A stretch of DNA of 64,000 nucleotides, taken from positions 62,001 through 126,000 of the forward strand of contig NZ_JALLIY010000008.1 in NCBI RefSeq assembly GCF_023242315.1. The letters are read 5' to 3'. Shown here piece by piece: positions 45,127 to 55,453 of this stretch. The DNA comes from Pseudomonas sp. MWU13-2105. Its GTDB lineage: Bacteria > Pseudomonadota > Gammaproteobacteria > Pseudomonadales > Pseudomonadaceae. Position numbers and translations under genes: made by a program. The notes under the pieces were generated by a model. That model was not told where the DNA came from, searched no databases, and was given only the letters and a program-made list of their open reading frames with translations. Every line of letters begins with the position of its first letter. Positions within the stretch are counted from its first letter, which is position 1.

Positions 45127-46041
45127 TCAGATCTTTTTGTCCGGTGCCGGCTTGTCGTTTGGATTGGCCAGCAGCGCCTTGAGCTCGTCGCTCATCGGGA
45201 AGTTCAGGTTCAGGCCCTTTGGCGGGATCGGCTGGGTGAACCACTTGGCGTAGATCTTGTTGATTTCGCCGGATTTGTAGATCCCGACGATGGCGTCATC
45301 CACGGCTTTCTTGAACGCCGGGTCGTCCTTGCGGACCATGCAGCCATAGATTTCGTAGGATTGCGCGGTACCGGTCACGGCCCAGTCATCGGGCTTCTTG
45401 GCCTTGGCCATTTCCCCGGCGAGCAGCGCATCGTCCATCATGAAGGCCACGGCGCGGCCGCTTTCCAGCATGTTGAAGGCTTCGCCATGGTCCTTGGCGG
45501 AGATGACGTTCATGCCCATCTGCTTGTCGGCGTTCATCGCCTTGATGATGCGCTCGGAGGTGGTGCCGGCGGTGGTCACGACGTTCTTGCCCTTGAGGTC
45601 GGCGAAGTCCTTGTAGGTGGAGTCCTTCTTCGACAGCAGGCGTGTGCCGATTTCGAAGATGCCGACCGAGAAGTCCACTTGCTGGCCGCGTTCGACGTTG
45701 TTGGTGGTGGAACCACACTCGACGTCGACGGTACCGTTCTGTACCAGCGGGATACGGGTCTGGGAAGTGACCAGGTTGTACTTGACCTTGAGGTCAGGCA
45801 GGCCGAGGTCCTTCTTTATACCGTCGACGATGGCCAACTGGATGTCGTGGGAGTAGCCCACTGGCTTGCCGGATGCATCCGCGATGTAGGAGAACGGAAT
45901 GGAGCTGTCGCGATGCCCGAGGGTGATGGTGCCGGACTCTTTGATCTTCTTCAGGGTGCCGGTCAGTTCAGCGGCGAAAACTGGAGTACTGATCAGAGCA
46001 ACAGCGATTGCTGCGCCCAGAAGCTGGGGAACGATGCGCAT
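45127..46041 (-). CDS. aatJ: Periplasmic glutamate/aspartate-binding protein
   Basis: A 304-residue secreted protein with a signal peptide (about 1-23, TPVFAAELTG) and the family-3 solute-binding fold: TITLGHRDSSIPFSYI, VGYSHDIQLAIVDGI, VDVECGSTTNNVERGQQVDFSV and FMMDDALLAGEMAKA, all typical of GltI/AatJ. It captures acidic amino acids for AatQMP. First gene of the aat operon; a sigma-54 promoter and an AauR-type site lie 114-250 bases upstream. Confidence 0.93.
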   Translation of the reverse strand: MRIVPQLLGAAIAVALISTPVFAAELTGTLKKIKESGTITLGHRDSSIPFSYIADASGKPVGYSHDIQLAIVDGIKKDLGLPDLKVKYNLVTSQTRIPLVQNGTVDVECGSTTNNVERGQQVDFSVGIFEIGTRLLSKKDSTYKDFADLKGKNVVTTAGTTSERIIKAMNADKQMGMNVISAKDHGEAFNMLESGRAVAFMMDDALLAGEMAKAKKPDDWAVTGTAQSYEIYGCMVRKDDPAFKKAVDDAIVGIYKSGEINKIYAKWFTQPIPPKGLNLNFPMSDELKALLANPNDKPAPDKKI

Positions 46042-46154
46042 CAGATGATTTCCTCGAGATTGTTTTTCTTATGGAGCCGGTCAGCCGACTCTCGGGTACT
46101 TCGAACTGCTCGCACGACCCAAGGGGCGGCCGGAGCATTCGCTACGAAGTCTAG

Positions 46155-46172
46155 AGCACGACTCATGCCAGG
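46155..46172 (-). promoter_or_regulatory. Sigma-54 promoter of aatJQMP
   Basis: On the minus strand CCTGGCATGAGTCGTGCT has GG and GC separated by exactly 10 bases, as required for sigma-54. Transcription would begin near 46144, giving a leader of about 100 bases before aatJ. AauR is a sigma-54 activator, which fits. It lies in the 525-base gap 46042-46566, which also holds the AauR site and a REP pair. Confidence 0.72.
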
Positions 46173-46277
46173 CTTGGTGGTGTGGTTTTTGCTATTGATT
46201 TTAAAGGATATTTTGTTTATTTCGAGAAAGTGTGGAACGTCTGGCGTCCGGTTCGCCGAATGGCTGGCGAAAGGTTG

Positions 46278-46291
46278 TTCGGAAAACCGAA
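46278..46291. promoter_or_regulatory. AauR-type inverted repeat
   Basis: TTCGG-AAAA-CCGAA is an exact match to the TTCGG-N4-CCGAA repeat I recall for P. putida AauR. It lies about 135-150 bases upstream of the predicted start, a normal enhancer distance. A second partial copy, GTTCGCCGAA, is about 25 bases closer to the promoter. Confidence 0.75.
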
Positions 46292-46389
46292 TGGGAGGGG
46301 GCTTTAGGATGGAGCTTGTATTCGAGGTTTTCTATGATCGTGAGGGTGCTTTTCCAGGTTCAGAGCGATCTCAAGTCTGACGGATATTT

Positions 46390-46523
46390 GTGGCGAGCCG
46401 GCTTGCCCGCGTTGGGGGGGGCGAGCGCCCCTGAAACCGCTGAAATCAGTGGATCAGGTCGACCGAGATAATCTGTTTTGCGACTGCTGCGCAGTCGAGC
46501 GCGGGCAAGCCCGCTCGCCACAG
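46390..46523. repeat. REP pair between aatJ promoter and glpD
   Basis: GTGGCGAGCCGGCTTGCCCG (from 46390) and GCGGGCAAGCCCGCTCGCCA (ending near 46521) are inverted over about 130 bases, with a run of G residues and CTGCTGCGCAG in the loop region. It lies in the gap downstream of glpD. Confidence 0.75.
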
Positions 46524-46566
46524 GACGCGTTCGGCTTCAACTCTCCTATATCAGGAGGGGCCTGAA

Positions 46567-48105
46567 TCAGGCCGCTTCGATCTTGCCGCGATGCTGCTCG
46601 ACCTTGTCCAGGTAGTGCTGCAACTGTTGCTGCTCGGCCGCCGTGGTGAACAGGCCCAGCTTGCTGCGTCGCCACAGGATGTCCGCCGCCGCGCAAGCCC
46701 ACTCCTCGCTGCACAGGTAATCGACTTCGCGGCTATAGAGACCGCCACCCAGGTGTTCACCCAGGTCGCCCAGATTCTGCACGCCCTCCAGCAGGCGCCA
46801 GGTGCGGCTGCCGTAGGTGCTCGCCCAGCGCCGGGCGATCTCGCTCGGAATCCAGTCGAAGCGGGTGCGGATCTCGTGGCTCAGGGCCTGGCGCGTGGTC
46901 ATGTCTTCGCCGCCGGGCAAGGTCGAGGTGGCGGTCCAGCTCGGCTTCATGTGCTTGAAGAACGGCGCCAACTGGGCCAGCGCCGATTCGGCGAGCTTGC
47001 GGTAGGTCGTCAGCTTGCCGCCGAACACCGACAGCAGCGGGGCTTCACCATTACCGCCGGACAGCGCCAGGGTGTAATCGCGGGTGACCGCCGAAGGATT
47101 GTCGGATTCGTCGTTGCACAGCGGCCGGACACCGGAATAACTGTGCACGATATCGCCGCGGGCAAGCTGCTTCTTGAAGTGCGCATTGACCACCTTGAGC
47201 AGGTAGTCGGTTTCCGCTTCGGTGATGCTGACCTTGGCCGGGTCGCCCTGGTATTCACGGTCGGTGGTGCCGATCAGGGTGAAACGATCCAGGTACGGAA
47301 TGGTGAAGACGATGCGCTGGTCCTCGTTCTGCAGGATGTGCGCGTGTTCGCCTTCGTACAAGCGAGGCACGATCAGGTGGCTGCCCTGGATCAGACGGAT
47401 GCCGTAGGGCGATTCCAGCTTCAGGTCGTCCTTGATGAACTTGGCGACCCAGGGGCCGGCCGCGTTGACCAGGGCCTTGGCCTGGATCGAGAAGCGCGTG
47501 CCGTTGCCGCGTTCCATCTCCAGGTGCCACAGGCCTTTGCCACGGCGGGCGCTGACGCAACGGGTGCGGGTGTGCACGTGGGCGCCGTTCTCCCGCGCCG
47601 CCATGGCATTGAGTACCACCAGGCGTGCATCGTCGACCCAGCAGTCGGAGTATTCGAAACCCTTGGTGATTTCGGCCTTGAGTGCGCTGTCGGCGCCGAA
47701 CTTCAGGCTTTTCGAACCGGCGAGCTTCTCGCGCTTGCCCAGGTGGTCATAAAGGAACAGGCCGGCCCGAATCATCCAGGCCGGACGCAGGTGCGGACGA
47801 TGCGGCAGGACGAAGCGCATCGGCTTGACGATGTGTGGGGCCTTGGCGAGCAGCACTTCACGTTCGGCCAGGGCCTCGCGCACCAGGCGGAACTCGTAGT
47901 GCTCCAGATAGCGCAGGCCACCATGGATCAGCTTGCTGCTGGCCGATGAGGTGTGACTGGCGAGGTCGTCCTTTTCGCAAAGGAACACCGAGAGACCGCG
48001 ACCGGCTGCGTCCGCGGCAATCCCGACACCATTGATACCACCGCCGATCACGGCGATGTCATAGATCTCGGCAAGGGGTGGGGCAGGCAAGGTACTGGGG
48101 GTCAT
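46567..48105 (-). CDS. glpD: Aerobic glycerol-3-phosphate dehydrogenase
   Basis: A 512-residue peripheral membrane flavoprotein with the FAD dinucleotide motif IAVIGGGINGVGIAADAAG (17-35), SSKLIHGGLRYLE and the C-terminal domain with TRQALSHEIRTRFDW. It oxidises sn-glycerol-3-phosphate to dihydroxyacetone phosphate and passes electrons to quinone. ATG 48105 has GAGG 7 bases upstream. A near-consensus GlpR operator lies 38-64 bases before the start, and glpR follows upstream in the same direction. Confidence 0.95.
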   Translation of the reverse strand: MTPSTLPAPPLAEIYDIAVIGGGINGVGIAADAAGRGLSVFLCEKDDLASHTSSASSKLIHGGLRYLEHYEFRLVREALAEREVLLAKAPHIVKPMRFVLPHRPHLRPAWMIRAGLFLYDHLGKREKLAGSKSLKFGADSALKAEITKGFEYSDCWVDDARLVVLNAMAARENGAHVHTRTRCVSARRGKGLWHLEMERGNGTRFSIQAKALVNAAGPWVAKFIKDDLKLESPYGIRLIQGSHLIVPRLYEGEHAHILQNEDQRIVFTIPYLDRFTLIGTTDREYQGDPAKVSITEAETDYLLKVVNAHFKKQLARGDIVHSYSGVRPLCNDESDNPSAVTRDYTLALSGGNGEAPLLSVFGGKLTTYRKLAESALAQLAPFFKHMKPSWTATSTLPGGEDMTTRQALSHEIRTRFDWIPSEIARRWASTYGSRTWRLLEGVQNLGDLGEHLGGGLYSREVDYLCSEEWACAAADILWRRSKLGLFTTAAEQQQLQHYLDKVEQHRGKIEAA

Positions 48106-48142
48106 CGGTGAGCCTCGCAGGGTCTTCTCTATATTTGAATTC

Positions 48143-48169
48143 GAACATTAATGTTCATTTTCGAAAATA
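48143..48169. promoter_or_regulatory. GlpR operator upstream of glpD
   Basis: GAACATTAATGTTC (48143-48156) is a perfect palindrome, and AATGTTCATTTTCGAAAATA (48150-48169) matches the E. coli GlpR consensus WATGTTCGWTAWCGAACATW at 17 of 20 positions. The two overlap, which suggests two register choices or two bound dimers. It is placed to repress glpD. Confidence 0.72.
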
Positions 48170-48243
48170 ATAGCGGATAAACGCGCCCACGACCAGCGAG
48201 GCCTGATTGAAAAAATCCATCAGGACGGGGGGAAAGGAAAATT

Positions 48244-48253
48244 ATCGAACATT
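48244..48253. promoter_or_regulatory. GlpR half-site
   Basis: ATCGAACATT equals the right half of the GlpR consensus (AWCGAACATW). It lies about 75 bases upstream of the main glpD operator, in the glpD-glpR gap, and could support looping or cooperative repression. Only one half is conserved. Confidence 0.4.
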
Positions 48254-48296
48254 GTAGGGCAAGCCCGCCCGCCACAGGGGGGGGCAGGCCTGAGCC

Positions 48297-49052
48297 TCAG
48301 ACGACTTCCAGGCGAATCTTGTGCTGGAGCAGCAATTGGGCCAGCGCCGGTACGGGTGCCTGGTCGGTCACCAGGCAGTCGATCAGGGTGATCGGCCCCA
48401 GGCGCACCATGGCATTGCGCCCGAACTTGCTGGAGTCCGCGGCCAGGATGACCTGGCGGGCATTGGCGATGATCGCCTGGGAAACCCGTACTTCCTGGTA
48501 ATCGAAATCCAGCAGACTGCCGTCTTCATCTATACCGCTGATACCCACCAGGGCGAAGTCGACCTTGAACTGGTTGATGAAATCGACGCTGGCCTGGCCC
48601 ACCACGCCGCCGTCACGGCGCACGTTGCCGCCAGCCAGTTGCACTTCGAAATCGTCCTTGGCGCTGAGGATCGAGGCCACGTGCAGGTTGTTGGTGATGA
48701 TCTTCAGGTGGTGGTGATTGAGCAGCGCCCGGGCAATGGATTCGGTGGTGGTGCCAATATTGATGAACAGCGAGGCGTGATCGGGGATATGGGCGGCGAT
48801 GGCCTCGGCGATGCGCTGCTTTTCATCGCGCATCTGGTCGGCGCGCATGGCGTAGGCGGTGTTTTCCACGCTGGAATCGTAGGCCGCGCCACCGTGGTAG
48901 CGCCGCAGCAGATTGGAGTCCGCCAGCTGGTTGATATCGCGGCGGATGGTTTGCGGGGTCACGACAAATAGCTGGGCCATTTCCTCGATGCTGACATAAC
49001 CGCGTTCGCGGACCAGTTCGAGGATTTGCTTTTGGCGGGGAGGCAGATTCAT
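48297..49052 (-). CDS. glpR: DeoR-family glycerol-3-phosphate repressor
   Basis: A 251-residue DeoR protein: N-terminal helix-turn-helix ([20 protein letters not shown], then [13 protein letters not shown]) and a sugar-phosphate-binding domain with [37 protein letters not shown] and AADSSKFGR. Glycerol-3-phosphate is the expected inducer. ATG 49052 follows AAGGA; the frame is open to 49091. It lies between glpK and glpD, all on the minus strand. Confidence 0.93.
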   Translation of the reverse strand: MNLPPRQKQILELVRERGYVSIEEMAQLFVVTPQTIRRDINQLADSNLLRRYHGGAAYDSSVENTAYAMRADQMRDEKQRIAEAIAAHIPDHASLFINIGTTTESIARALLNHHHLKIITNNLHVASILSAKDDFEVQLAGGNVRRDGGVVGQASVDFINQFKVDFALVGISGIDEDGSLLDFDYQEVRVSQAIIANARQVILAADSSKFGRNAMVRLGPITLIDCLVTDQAPVPALAQLLLQHKIRLEVV

Positions 49053-49232
49053 TGGGCGTCCTTTGGGCTGCCGTACAAATTCCTCCATCATGCCGCAGGA
49101 AGGACCTGTCTGCCACTTGCGGGGCCAATCAATCGTGGATGTGCGACGGGGACGTCGTGGGTTGTTGCTGTCGAGGTCGCTCTTGTTTCGGCGGCCTGTT
49201 GAACTTCGTCTGATCGTGAGAACGCCACAAAA

Positions 49233-49310
49233 CCTGTAGGGGGCTGGCTTGCCAGCGAAGCTTTTGGCGTCTGCAAGGACGCCTTCGCTGGCAAGCCAGA
49301 CCCCTACAGG
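49233..49310. repeat. Long REP-type hairpin between glpK and glpR
   Basis: CCTGTAGGGGGCTGGCTTGC to GCGAAG and its near-perfect complement CTTCGCTGGCAAGCCAGACC to CTACAGG form a stem of about 27 base pairs. The loop holds a second smaller stem, GGCGTC...GACGCC. It could terminate or stabilise the glpFK transcript before glpR. Confidence 0.8.
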
Positions 49311-49341
49311 GGAGTGTTCAGCCTAAAATACGGCTTCAGGC

Positions 49342-50910
<1,569 letters not shown>

Positions 50911-50938
50911 TCACAGGGAGTGGCGTCTTGCAGGTGTT

Positions 50939-51790
50939 TCAGGAAGCCTGGACCTTTTTGGCAGCGGTCGCGGGTTCTTCCTCTGTCGCGGGTTCGGCGC
51001 TGGGCAGGTGACGGGCAATCATCCCGCGGTACAGCACGGCGCCGAGGCAGGCACCGACAATCGGTGCAAAAATCGGAATCAGGAAATACGGAATGTCGCG
51101 CCCGCCGGTGAAGGCGATATCACCCCAGCCGAAGAGGAAGGTCATCAGCTTGGGGCCGAAATCCCGCGCGGGGTTCATCGCAAAACCGGTCAGTGGACCC
51201 ATCGCGCTGCCGATCACGGCGATCAGCAGGCCGATCAGCAGGGGCGCCAACGGGCCGTTGGGCAGGCCGTTGTTGTCGTCGGTCAGGGACATGATCACGC
51301 CCATCAGGATCGCGGTGATCACCACTTCCACCAGGAACGCCTGGGCAGTGCTCAGGGCCGGGTTGGGGTAGGTGGAAAACACCGACGCCAGTTCCAGGCT
51401 GGCCTGGGAGCCGCGGATCATATGGTGGGTTTGTTCGAAATCGAAGAACAGGTTGCTGTAAAGCGTGTAAACCAACGCGGCGGCACAGAAGGCGCCGGCG
51501 ACCTGGGCGAGGATGTAGAACGGCAGTTTGCGTTTTTCGAAATCGGCGAACAGGCACAGGGCAATGCTGACGGCGGGGTTCAGGTGAGCGCCGGAAACGC
51601 CGGCGGTCAGGTAGATCGCCATGCTCACGCCCATGCCCCAGATGATGCTGATTTCCCACAGGCCAAAGCTGGCGCCCGCGACCTTGAGCGCGGCAACACA
51701 GCCGGTGCCGAAGAAGATCAACAGCGCGGTGCCGAGGAATTCGGCGATGCATTGGCCCGAGAGCGACGGTTGTTTCAAAGCGGTACTCAT
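50939..51790 (-). CDS. glpF: Glycerol uptake facilitator (aquaglyceroporin)
   Basis: A 283-residue MIP-family channel with six helices and both pore motifs, HLNPAVS and AMNPARDFGPK; the Asp after the second NPAR is typical of glycerol facilitators. The C-terminal tail (about 25 residues, rich in Ala, Glu and Lys) extends past the usual family end. It admits glycerol by facilitated diffusion. First gene of glpFK, with a GlpR-like operator about 170 bases upstream. Confidence 0.95.
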   Translation of the reverse strand: MSTALKQPSLSGQCIAEFLGTALLIFFGTGCVAALKVAGASFGLWEISIIWGMGVSMAIYLTAGVSGAHLNPAVSIALCLFADFEKRKLPFYILAQVAGAFCAAALVYTLYSNLFFDFEQTHHMIRGSQASLELASVFSTYPNPALSTAQAFLVEVVITAILMGVIMSLTDDNNGLPNGPLAPLLIGLLIAVIGSAMGPLTGFAMNPARDFGPKLMTFLFGWGDIAFTGGRDIPYFLIPIFAPIVGACLGAVLYRGMIARHLPSAEPATEEEPATAAKKVQAS

Positions 51791-51960
51791 TGGACACCTC
51801 GATTTTTGTTGTTGTTAGACGCCCACCCGGATGATGGACGTGGACTTTCACCGATGCTCAGGAAACCCCGTCTCTGATTTCGGCTTGCCGCTCGTTGTTG
51901 CTGGTGTAGGACTGTAATCTTCAGTTTCGAAAAAATATAGACAAGAAACGCTGATGTCAA

Positions 51961-51980
51961 AGGTCGAAAATGAACGATAG
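51961..51980 (-). promoter_or_regulatory. GlpR-like operator upstream of glpF
   Basis: The minus-strand sequence contains GTTCATTTTCGA, identical to the core of the stronger glpD operator; about 14 of 20 consensus positions match. A second TTTCGAAA lies about 35 bases nearer glpF (near 51926). Location and shared core suggest GlpR control of glpFK. Confidence 0.55.
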
Positions 51981-52161
51981 TCCACTTTTTGAGCATCGAC
52001 TGCGTGAATGAGGATGATTTGTATGTAGGAATGAGGTGTTTTTTACGCGTTTATTGGCTTTGCTGGAACCAGGAAAAGCTTGAGGCTTAGCCTGTCATAG
52101 AGCCTTTTCGTCGTGAATAGCCTAAAATCCACGCTTGTCTTTCGAGCCGCCTGGACCAGCT

Positions 52162-52632
52162 ATGACCCCCGCATTGGACCTGCTGAAAAAAGTTCGTGCC
52201 GAACATCGCGTGCACAGTTATGAACACGATCCGAAAGCTGCGTCTTATGGTCTGGAGGCCGCGGAGAAACTGGGATTGGCCCCGGAGCAGGTGTTCAAGA
52301 CGCTGCTCGCGAGTACGGAGAAGGCCGAATTGCTGGTGGCGGTGGTGCCGGTCGTCGGAAGTCTGGATCTGAAGGCGCTGGCCCACGCGGCGGGGGTCAA
52401 GAAGGTCGAGATGGCGGATCCGGCGGCGGCCCAGCGGGCTACCGGTTATCTGCTCGGCGGCATCAGTCCGCTCGGGCAGAAGAAGCGCCTGCGGACCTTT
52501 ATCGATCAGAGTGCGCAGCCCTTCGCGAGTATTTTCGTCAGTGCCGGTCGTCGCGGCCTGGAAGTGGAGTTGGCGCCGGCGGTGCTGGCCGAGCATACCC
52601 AGGCAAAGTTTGCTGATATCGGCCGCGCCTGA
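52162..52632 (+). CDS. ybaK: Cys-tRNA(Pro)/Cys-tRNA(Cys) deacylase
   Basis: A 156-residue YbaK/EbsC protein with FKTLLAS (catalytic Lys region), [17 protein letters not shown] and [21 protein letters not shown], all diagnostic. It hydrolyses Cys mischarged on tRNA(Pro) after prolyl-tRNA synthetase error. ATG 52162 is preferred by homologous N-termini (TPALDLLKK); the frame is open from 52135. It is convergent with the ABC ATPase gene 13 bases downstream. Confidence 0.92.
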   Translation: MTPALDLLKKVRAEHRVHSYEHDPKAASYGLEAAEKLGLAPEQVFKTLLASTEKAELLVAVVPVVGSLDLKALAHAAGVKKVEMADPAAAQRATGYLLGGISPLGQKKRLRTFIDQSAQPFASIFVSAGRRGLEVELAPAVLAEHTQAKFADIGRA

Positions 52633-52645
52633 TCCTGTCCAGGAA

Positions 52646-53695
52646 CTACGCGGCTGGCTGGAACAGCACCAGGTGTTCGGCCGCCACGCGAATACCGACC
52701 TGGGTCCCCGGCAGGTGATCGGCGTGACTGGGGAAAATCGACTCCAACTGGCTGCCCGTGGGCAGTTGCAGGCGATACAGGGTCGAGGCGCCGAGGAAGG
52801 TCTTGCCGACGACGGTCGCCTTCAGGGCGCTGTCCGGGGCATGGACGATGTCATCCGGACGCAGCAGTACATCCACCGCGCCGCCCAGCGGCCAGGGATA
52901 GGCCCGATTGCCGCGTAGCACACCCAGTTCGGTCTGTACCGACTCGGGGCTGCTCAGTTGTCCGCGAATGAAGTAGCCCTGGCCGACAAAGCTCGCGACG
53001 AAGGGCGTCTGCGGTTCGTGATAGAGGTTGTAGGGCGTATCCCATTGCTCCAGGCGACCTTCCTTGAACACGCCGACCTGGTCGCTGACGGCGAAGGCTT
53101 CCTCCTGGTCATGGGTCACCAGGATTGCGCTGGTGCCGCGCAGCTTGAGGATCTCCCGGACTTCCTGGCTGAGCTTGCGGCGCAGCTCGACATCGAGGTT
53201 GGAAAACGGTTCGTCGAGCAACAGCAGCTGCGGCTCCGGGGCCAGGGCGCGGGCCAGTGCCACCCGTTGCTGCTGGCCGCCGGAGAGTTCGTGGGGATAA
53301 CGCTTGCCCAGCCCCCTGAGGTTGACCAGCTCGAGCATTTCTTCGCTGATCCGCGCCTTGCGCGGGTGCAGGCGAATGCCGAAGGCGATGTTGTCGGCGA
53401 CGTTCAGGTGCGGAAACAGCGCGTAGTCCTGGAACACCATGCCAATCCGGCGCTTCTCCGGCGCCAGGGTAAACCCGGCGCGGGAGATGACTTCGCCGGC
53501 CAGCTGGATCTCGCCCTCGTGCACCGGCTCGAAACCGGCAATCGCTCGCAGGGTGGTGGTCTTGCCGCACCCGGAGGCGCCGAGCAGGCAACCGATGTCG
53601 CCGGCGTTGAGGTGCAGGTTGAGGTTCTGCACGACCCGTTGCGCCTGGTAGCCGCAAGCCAGGTCATGCAGGTTCAACAGCCGCGAATGACTCAT
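52646..53695 (-). CDS. ABC transporter ATPase (FbpC/PotA-like)
   Basis: A 349-residue ATPase with Walker A GASGCGKT (about 39-46), signature [15 protein letters not shown], Walker [13 protein letters not shown] and [14 protein letters not shown], plus a C-terminal TOBE-like domain ([10 protein letters not shown]). It resembles iron(III)- or polyamine-type importers. No permease or binding-protein gene is adjacent, so the partner must be elsewhere. Its ATG overlaps the argF stop by four bases; the same neighbour order occurs in P. aeruginosa. Confidence 0.87.
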   Translation of the reverse strand: MSHSRLLNLHDLACGYQAQRVVQNLNLHLNAGDIGCLLGASGCGKTTTLRAIAGFEPVHEGEIQLAGEVISRAGFTLAPEKRRIGMVFQDYALFPHLNVADNIAFGIRLHPRKARISEEMLELVNLRGLGKRYPHELSGGQQQRVALARALAPEPQLLLLDEPFSNLDVELRRKLSQEVREILKLRGTSAILVTHDQEEAFAVSDQVGVFKEGRLEQWDTPYNLYHEPQTPFVASFVGQGYFIRGQLSSPESVQTELGVLRGNRAYPWPLGGAVDVLLRPDDIVHAPDSALKATVVGKTFLGASTLYRLQLPTGSQLESIFPSHADHLPGTQVGIRVAAEHLVLFQPAA

Positions 53696-54615
53696 GCAGG
53701 GCGATACGCCGGAGCAACCAGGAATTCGAGCAGGGCTTTTTGTGCATGCAGGCGGTTTTCGGCCTGGTCCCAGGCGACCGAACGCGGGTCGTCGAGCAGG
53801 TCGAGGCTGATTTCCTCGCCACGGTGGGCCGGCAGGCAGTGCAGGAACAGCACGTCGGGCGCGGCCAAGTCGAGCAGTTCGCGGGTGACTTGCAGCGGGG
53901 CGAACAGGGCCAGGCGCTTGGCGGTTTCCTCTTCCTGGCCCATGGAGGTCCAGACATCGGTGCTCACCAGGTGCGCGCCGCGTACCGCTTCACGCGGATC
54001 GCGGACCAGCCGGACCCGCTCGCCGGCCTGGGCCAACAGCGCCGGGCTGGGGTCGTAGCCTTCGGGGCAACTGACGCGCAACTGGAAGTCGAACTGGATG
54101 GCCGCTTCGATATAGCTGTTGCACATGTTGTTGCCGTCGCCGATCCAGGTCACGGTCTTGCCCTGGATCGAGCCGCGATGTTCGAGGAACGTCTGCATGT
54201 CCGCGAGCAACTGGCAGGGATGCAGGTCATCGGACAGGCCATTGATCACCGGGACGCGGGAGTTGGCGGCGAACTCGGTCAGGGTGCTGTGCTTGAACGT
54301 ACGGAGCATGACCACGTCAAGCATGCGCGACAGCACGATGGCGCTGTCACCGATAGGCTCGCCACGGCCCAGTTGGGTGTCGCGCGGCGAGAGGAAAATC
54401 GCCTGGCCGCCCAGCTGGATCATGCCGGCTTCGAAGGAGACCCGGGTGCGCGTCGAGGACTTCTCGAAAATCATCCCGAGAATCCGACCCTTGAGCGGCT
54501 CGAAGAGTACGCCGCGGTCACGCAGGTCCTTCAGCTCGATGCCTCGACGAATCACGCTGACCAGCTCTTCGGGCGTGCAATCCATCAGGGAGAGAAAGTG
54601 CCTTGCGCTCATCAT
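53692..54615 (-). CDS. argF: Ornithine carbamoyltransferase (anabolic)
   Basis: A 307-residue enzyme with the carbamoyl-phosphate motif STRTR (54-58), the ornithine loop region [22 protein letters not shown] and [10 protein letters not shown] with the catalytic Cys. It makes citrulline from ornithine in arginine synthesis; argG at the window end is the next pathway step. ATG 54612 is an alternative start. Tandem ArgR half-sites about 100-145 bases upstream fit repression by arginine. Confidence 0.95.
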   Translation of the reverse strand: MMSARHFLSLMDCTPEELVSVIRRGIELKDLRDRGVLFEPLKGRILGMIFEKSSTRTRVSFEAGMIQLGGQAIFLSPRDTQLGRGEPIGDSAIVLSRMLDVVMLRTFKHSTLTEFAANSRVPVINGLSDDLHPCQLLADMQTFLEHRGSIQGKTVTWIGDGNNMCNSYIEAAIQFDFQLRVSCPEGYDPSPALLAQAGERVRLVRDPREAVRGAHLVSTDVWTSMGQEEETAKRLALFAPLQVTRELLDLAAPDVLFLHCLPAHRGEEISLDLLDDPRSVAWDQAENRLHAQKALLEFLVAPAYRPA

Positions 54616-54717
54616 TAACTACCTTTTTGCAACAGACCGCAGATACTCAAAGCCGGGTTTTACGGAAAAACGGGCGAGACCTGCGGCGTAAGCCGCACGG
54701 GGCGACGAAATAGGGGA

Positions 54718-54759
54718 AGACGCGATCGTATAAGAAAATGTCGCGTGTTACCAATAGGA
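54718..54759 (+). promoter_or_regulatory. ArgR binding site (tandem half-sites)
   Basis: TGTCGC-N8-AA-N5 (54739-54759) matches the P. aeruginosa ArgR half-site. Directly before it, at the required 21-base step, AGACGC-N8-AA-N5 (54718-54738) matches at CGC and AA. The pair lies upstream of argF in the 413-base gap 54616-55028. The rest of that gap shows only the start-site region of argF and an AGGGG ribosome-binding site for the gene at 55029. Confidence 0.7.
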
Positions 54760-55028
54760 GGCTTAGATTCCGGGCGGTTGGGCCCCCGACCATGTCGATG
54801 GCGCTGATTTTTTCAACCCGATACACGCCTGTCTCCTGGCGACAGCAGGCCTTTGTACACTGCGGCCCAAAGTCTTGGCAATCGAAGGTGGCGGGCGCAG
54901 GCGGGGCCTGGTCGCTTTCTGACTGTCCAGGCCGCACAATGGCAGGCAAGATGGGATGGGTGGAAACATTTCCTAAACTAATCTACTCGGTTGTAAAATG
55001 TGTCACCGCGGACACAAGGGGCTTTGGA

Positions 55029-55319
55029 ATGGAATCGAAAGAGCAACAGTTAATGGAGCTGCTGAAGCTGACGGCCCAGGCGTTGACTCATATGACCGCC
55101 TCGGTGACCTCGATGTCATTCGAGCTGTTGCGTAGCGAAGATGAAGTGACCCGGGCGGCCGGTCGCCGCATGATCGATCGCATGGCGACCATCAGTTCCG
55201 GTCTCGACGAACATTGGCGCCTGATCGGCGAGCTGACCGGGGTCCATATGGGCCAGGAGCAGCTTGAGACCATTCAGGAGATCCAGTTGCAACCTGCTCC
55301 GATGCTGCCCTCGGCCTGA
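55029..55319 (+). CDS. Conserved small hypothetical protein
   Basis: A 96-residue, mainly alpha-helical soluble protein (MESKEQQLMELLKLTAQALT..., later RRMIDRMATISSGLDEHWRLIGEL) with no motif I know. AGGGG lies 6 bases before ATG 55029; the frame is open from 54738 but the extra 97 residues look random. A hypothetical gene stands at the same place next to argF in P. aeruginosa, so it is probably real. Divergent from argF. Confidence 0.7.
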   Translation: MESKEQQLMELLKLTAQALTHMTASVTSMSFELLRSEDEVTRAAGRRMIDRMATISSGLDEHWRLIGELTGVHMGQEQLETIQEIQLQPAPMLPSA

Positions 55320-55453
55320 TCCCGGGCCGTCATCGGTGGGCCTGATGCCCCTCGATTCACAAGATGAACGTCGCTGGCGTGCGGCCCGGCGTGGGGCCAT
55401 AGTTTTGTTCTCGCAACCGATTCGGGTTGCCTCGAACAAAACAGAGACTGGCC

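Noticed and set aside
49233-49310. CRISPR-like repeat or attenuator
   Set aside because: It is a single long inverted pair, not a regular array, and matches the REP pattern seen at other gaps.
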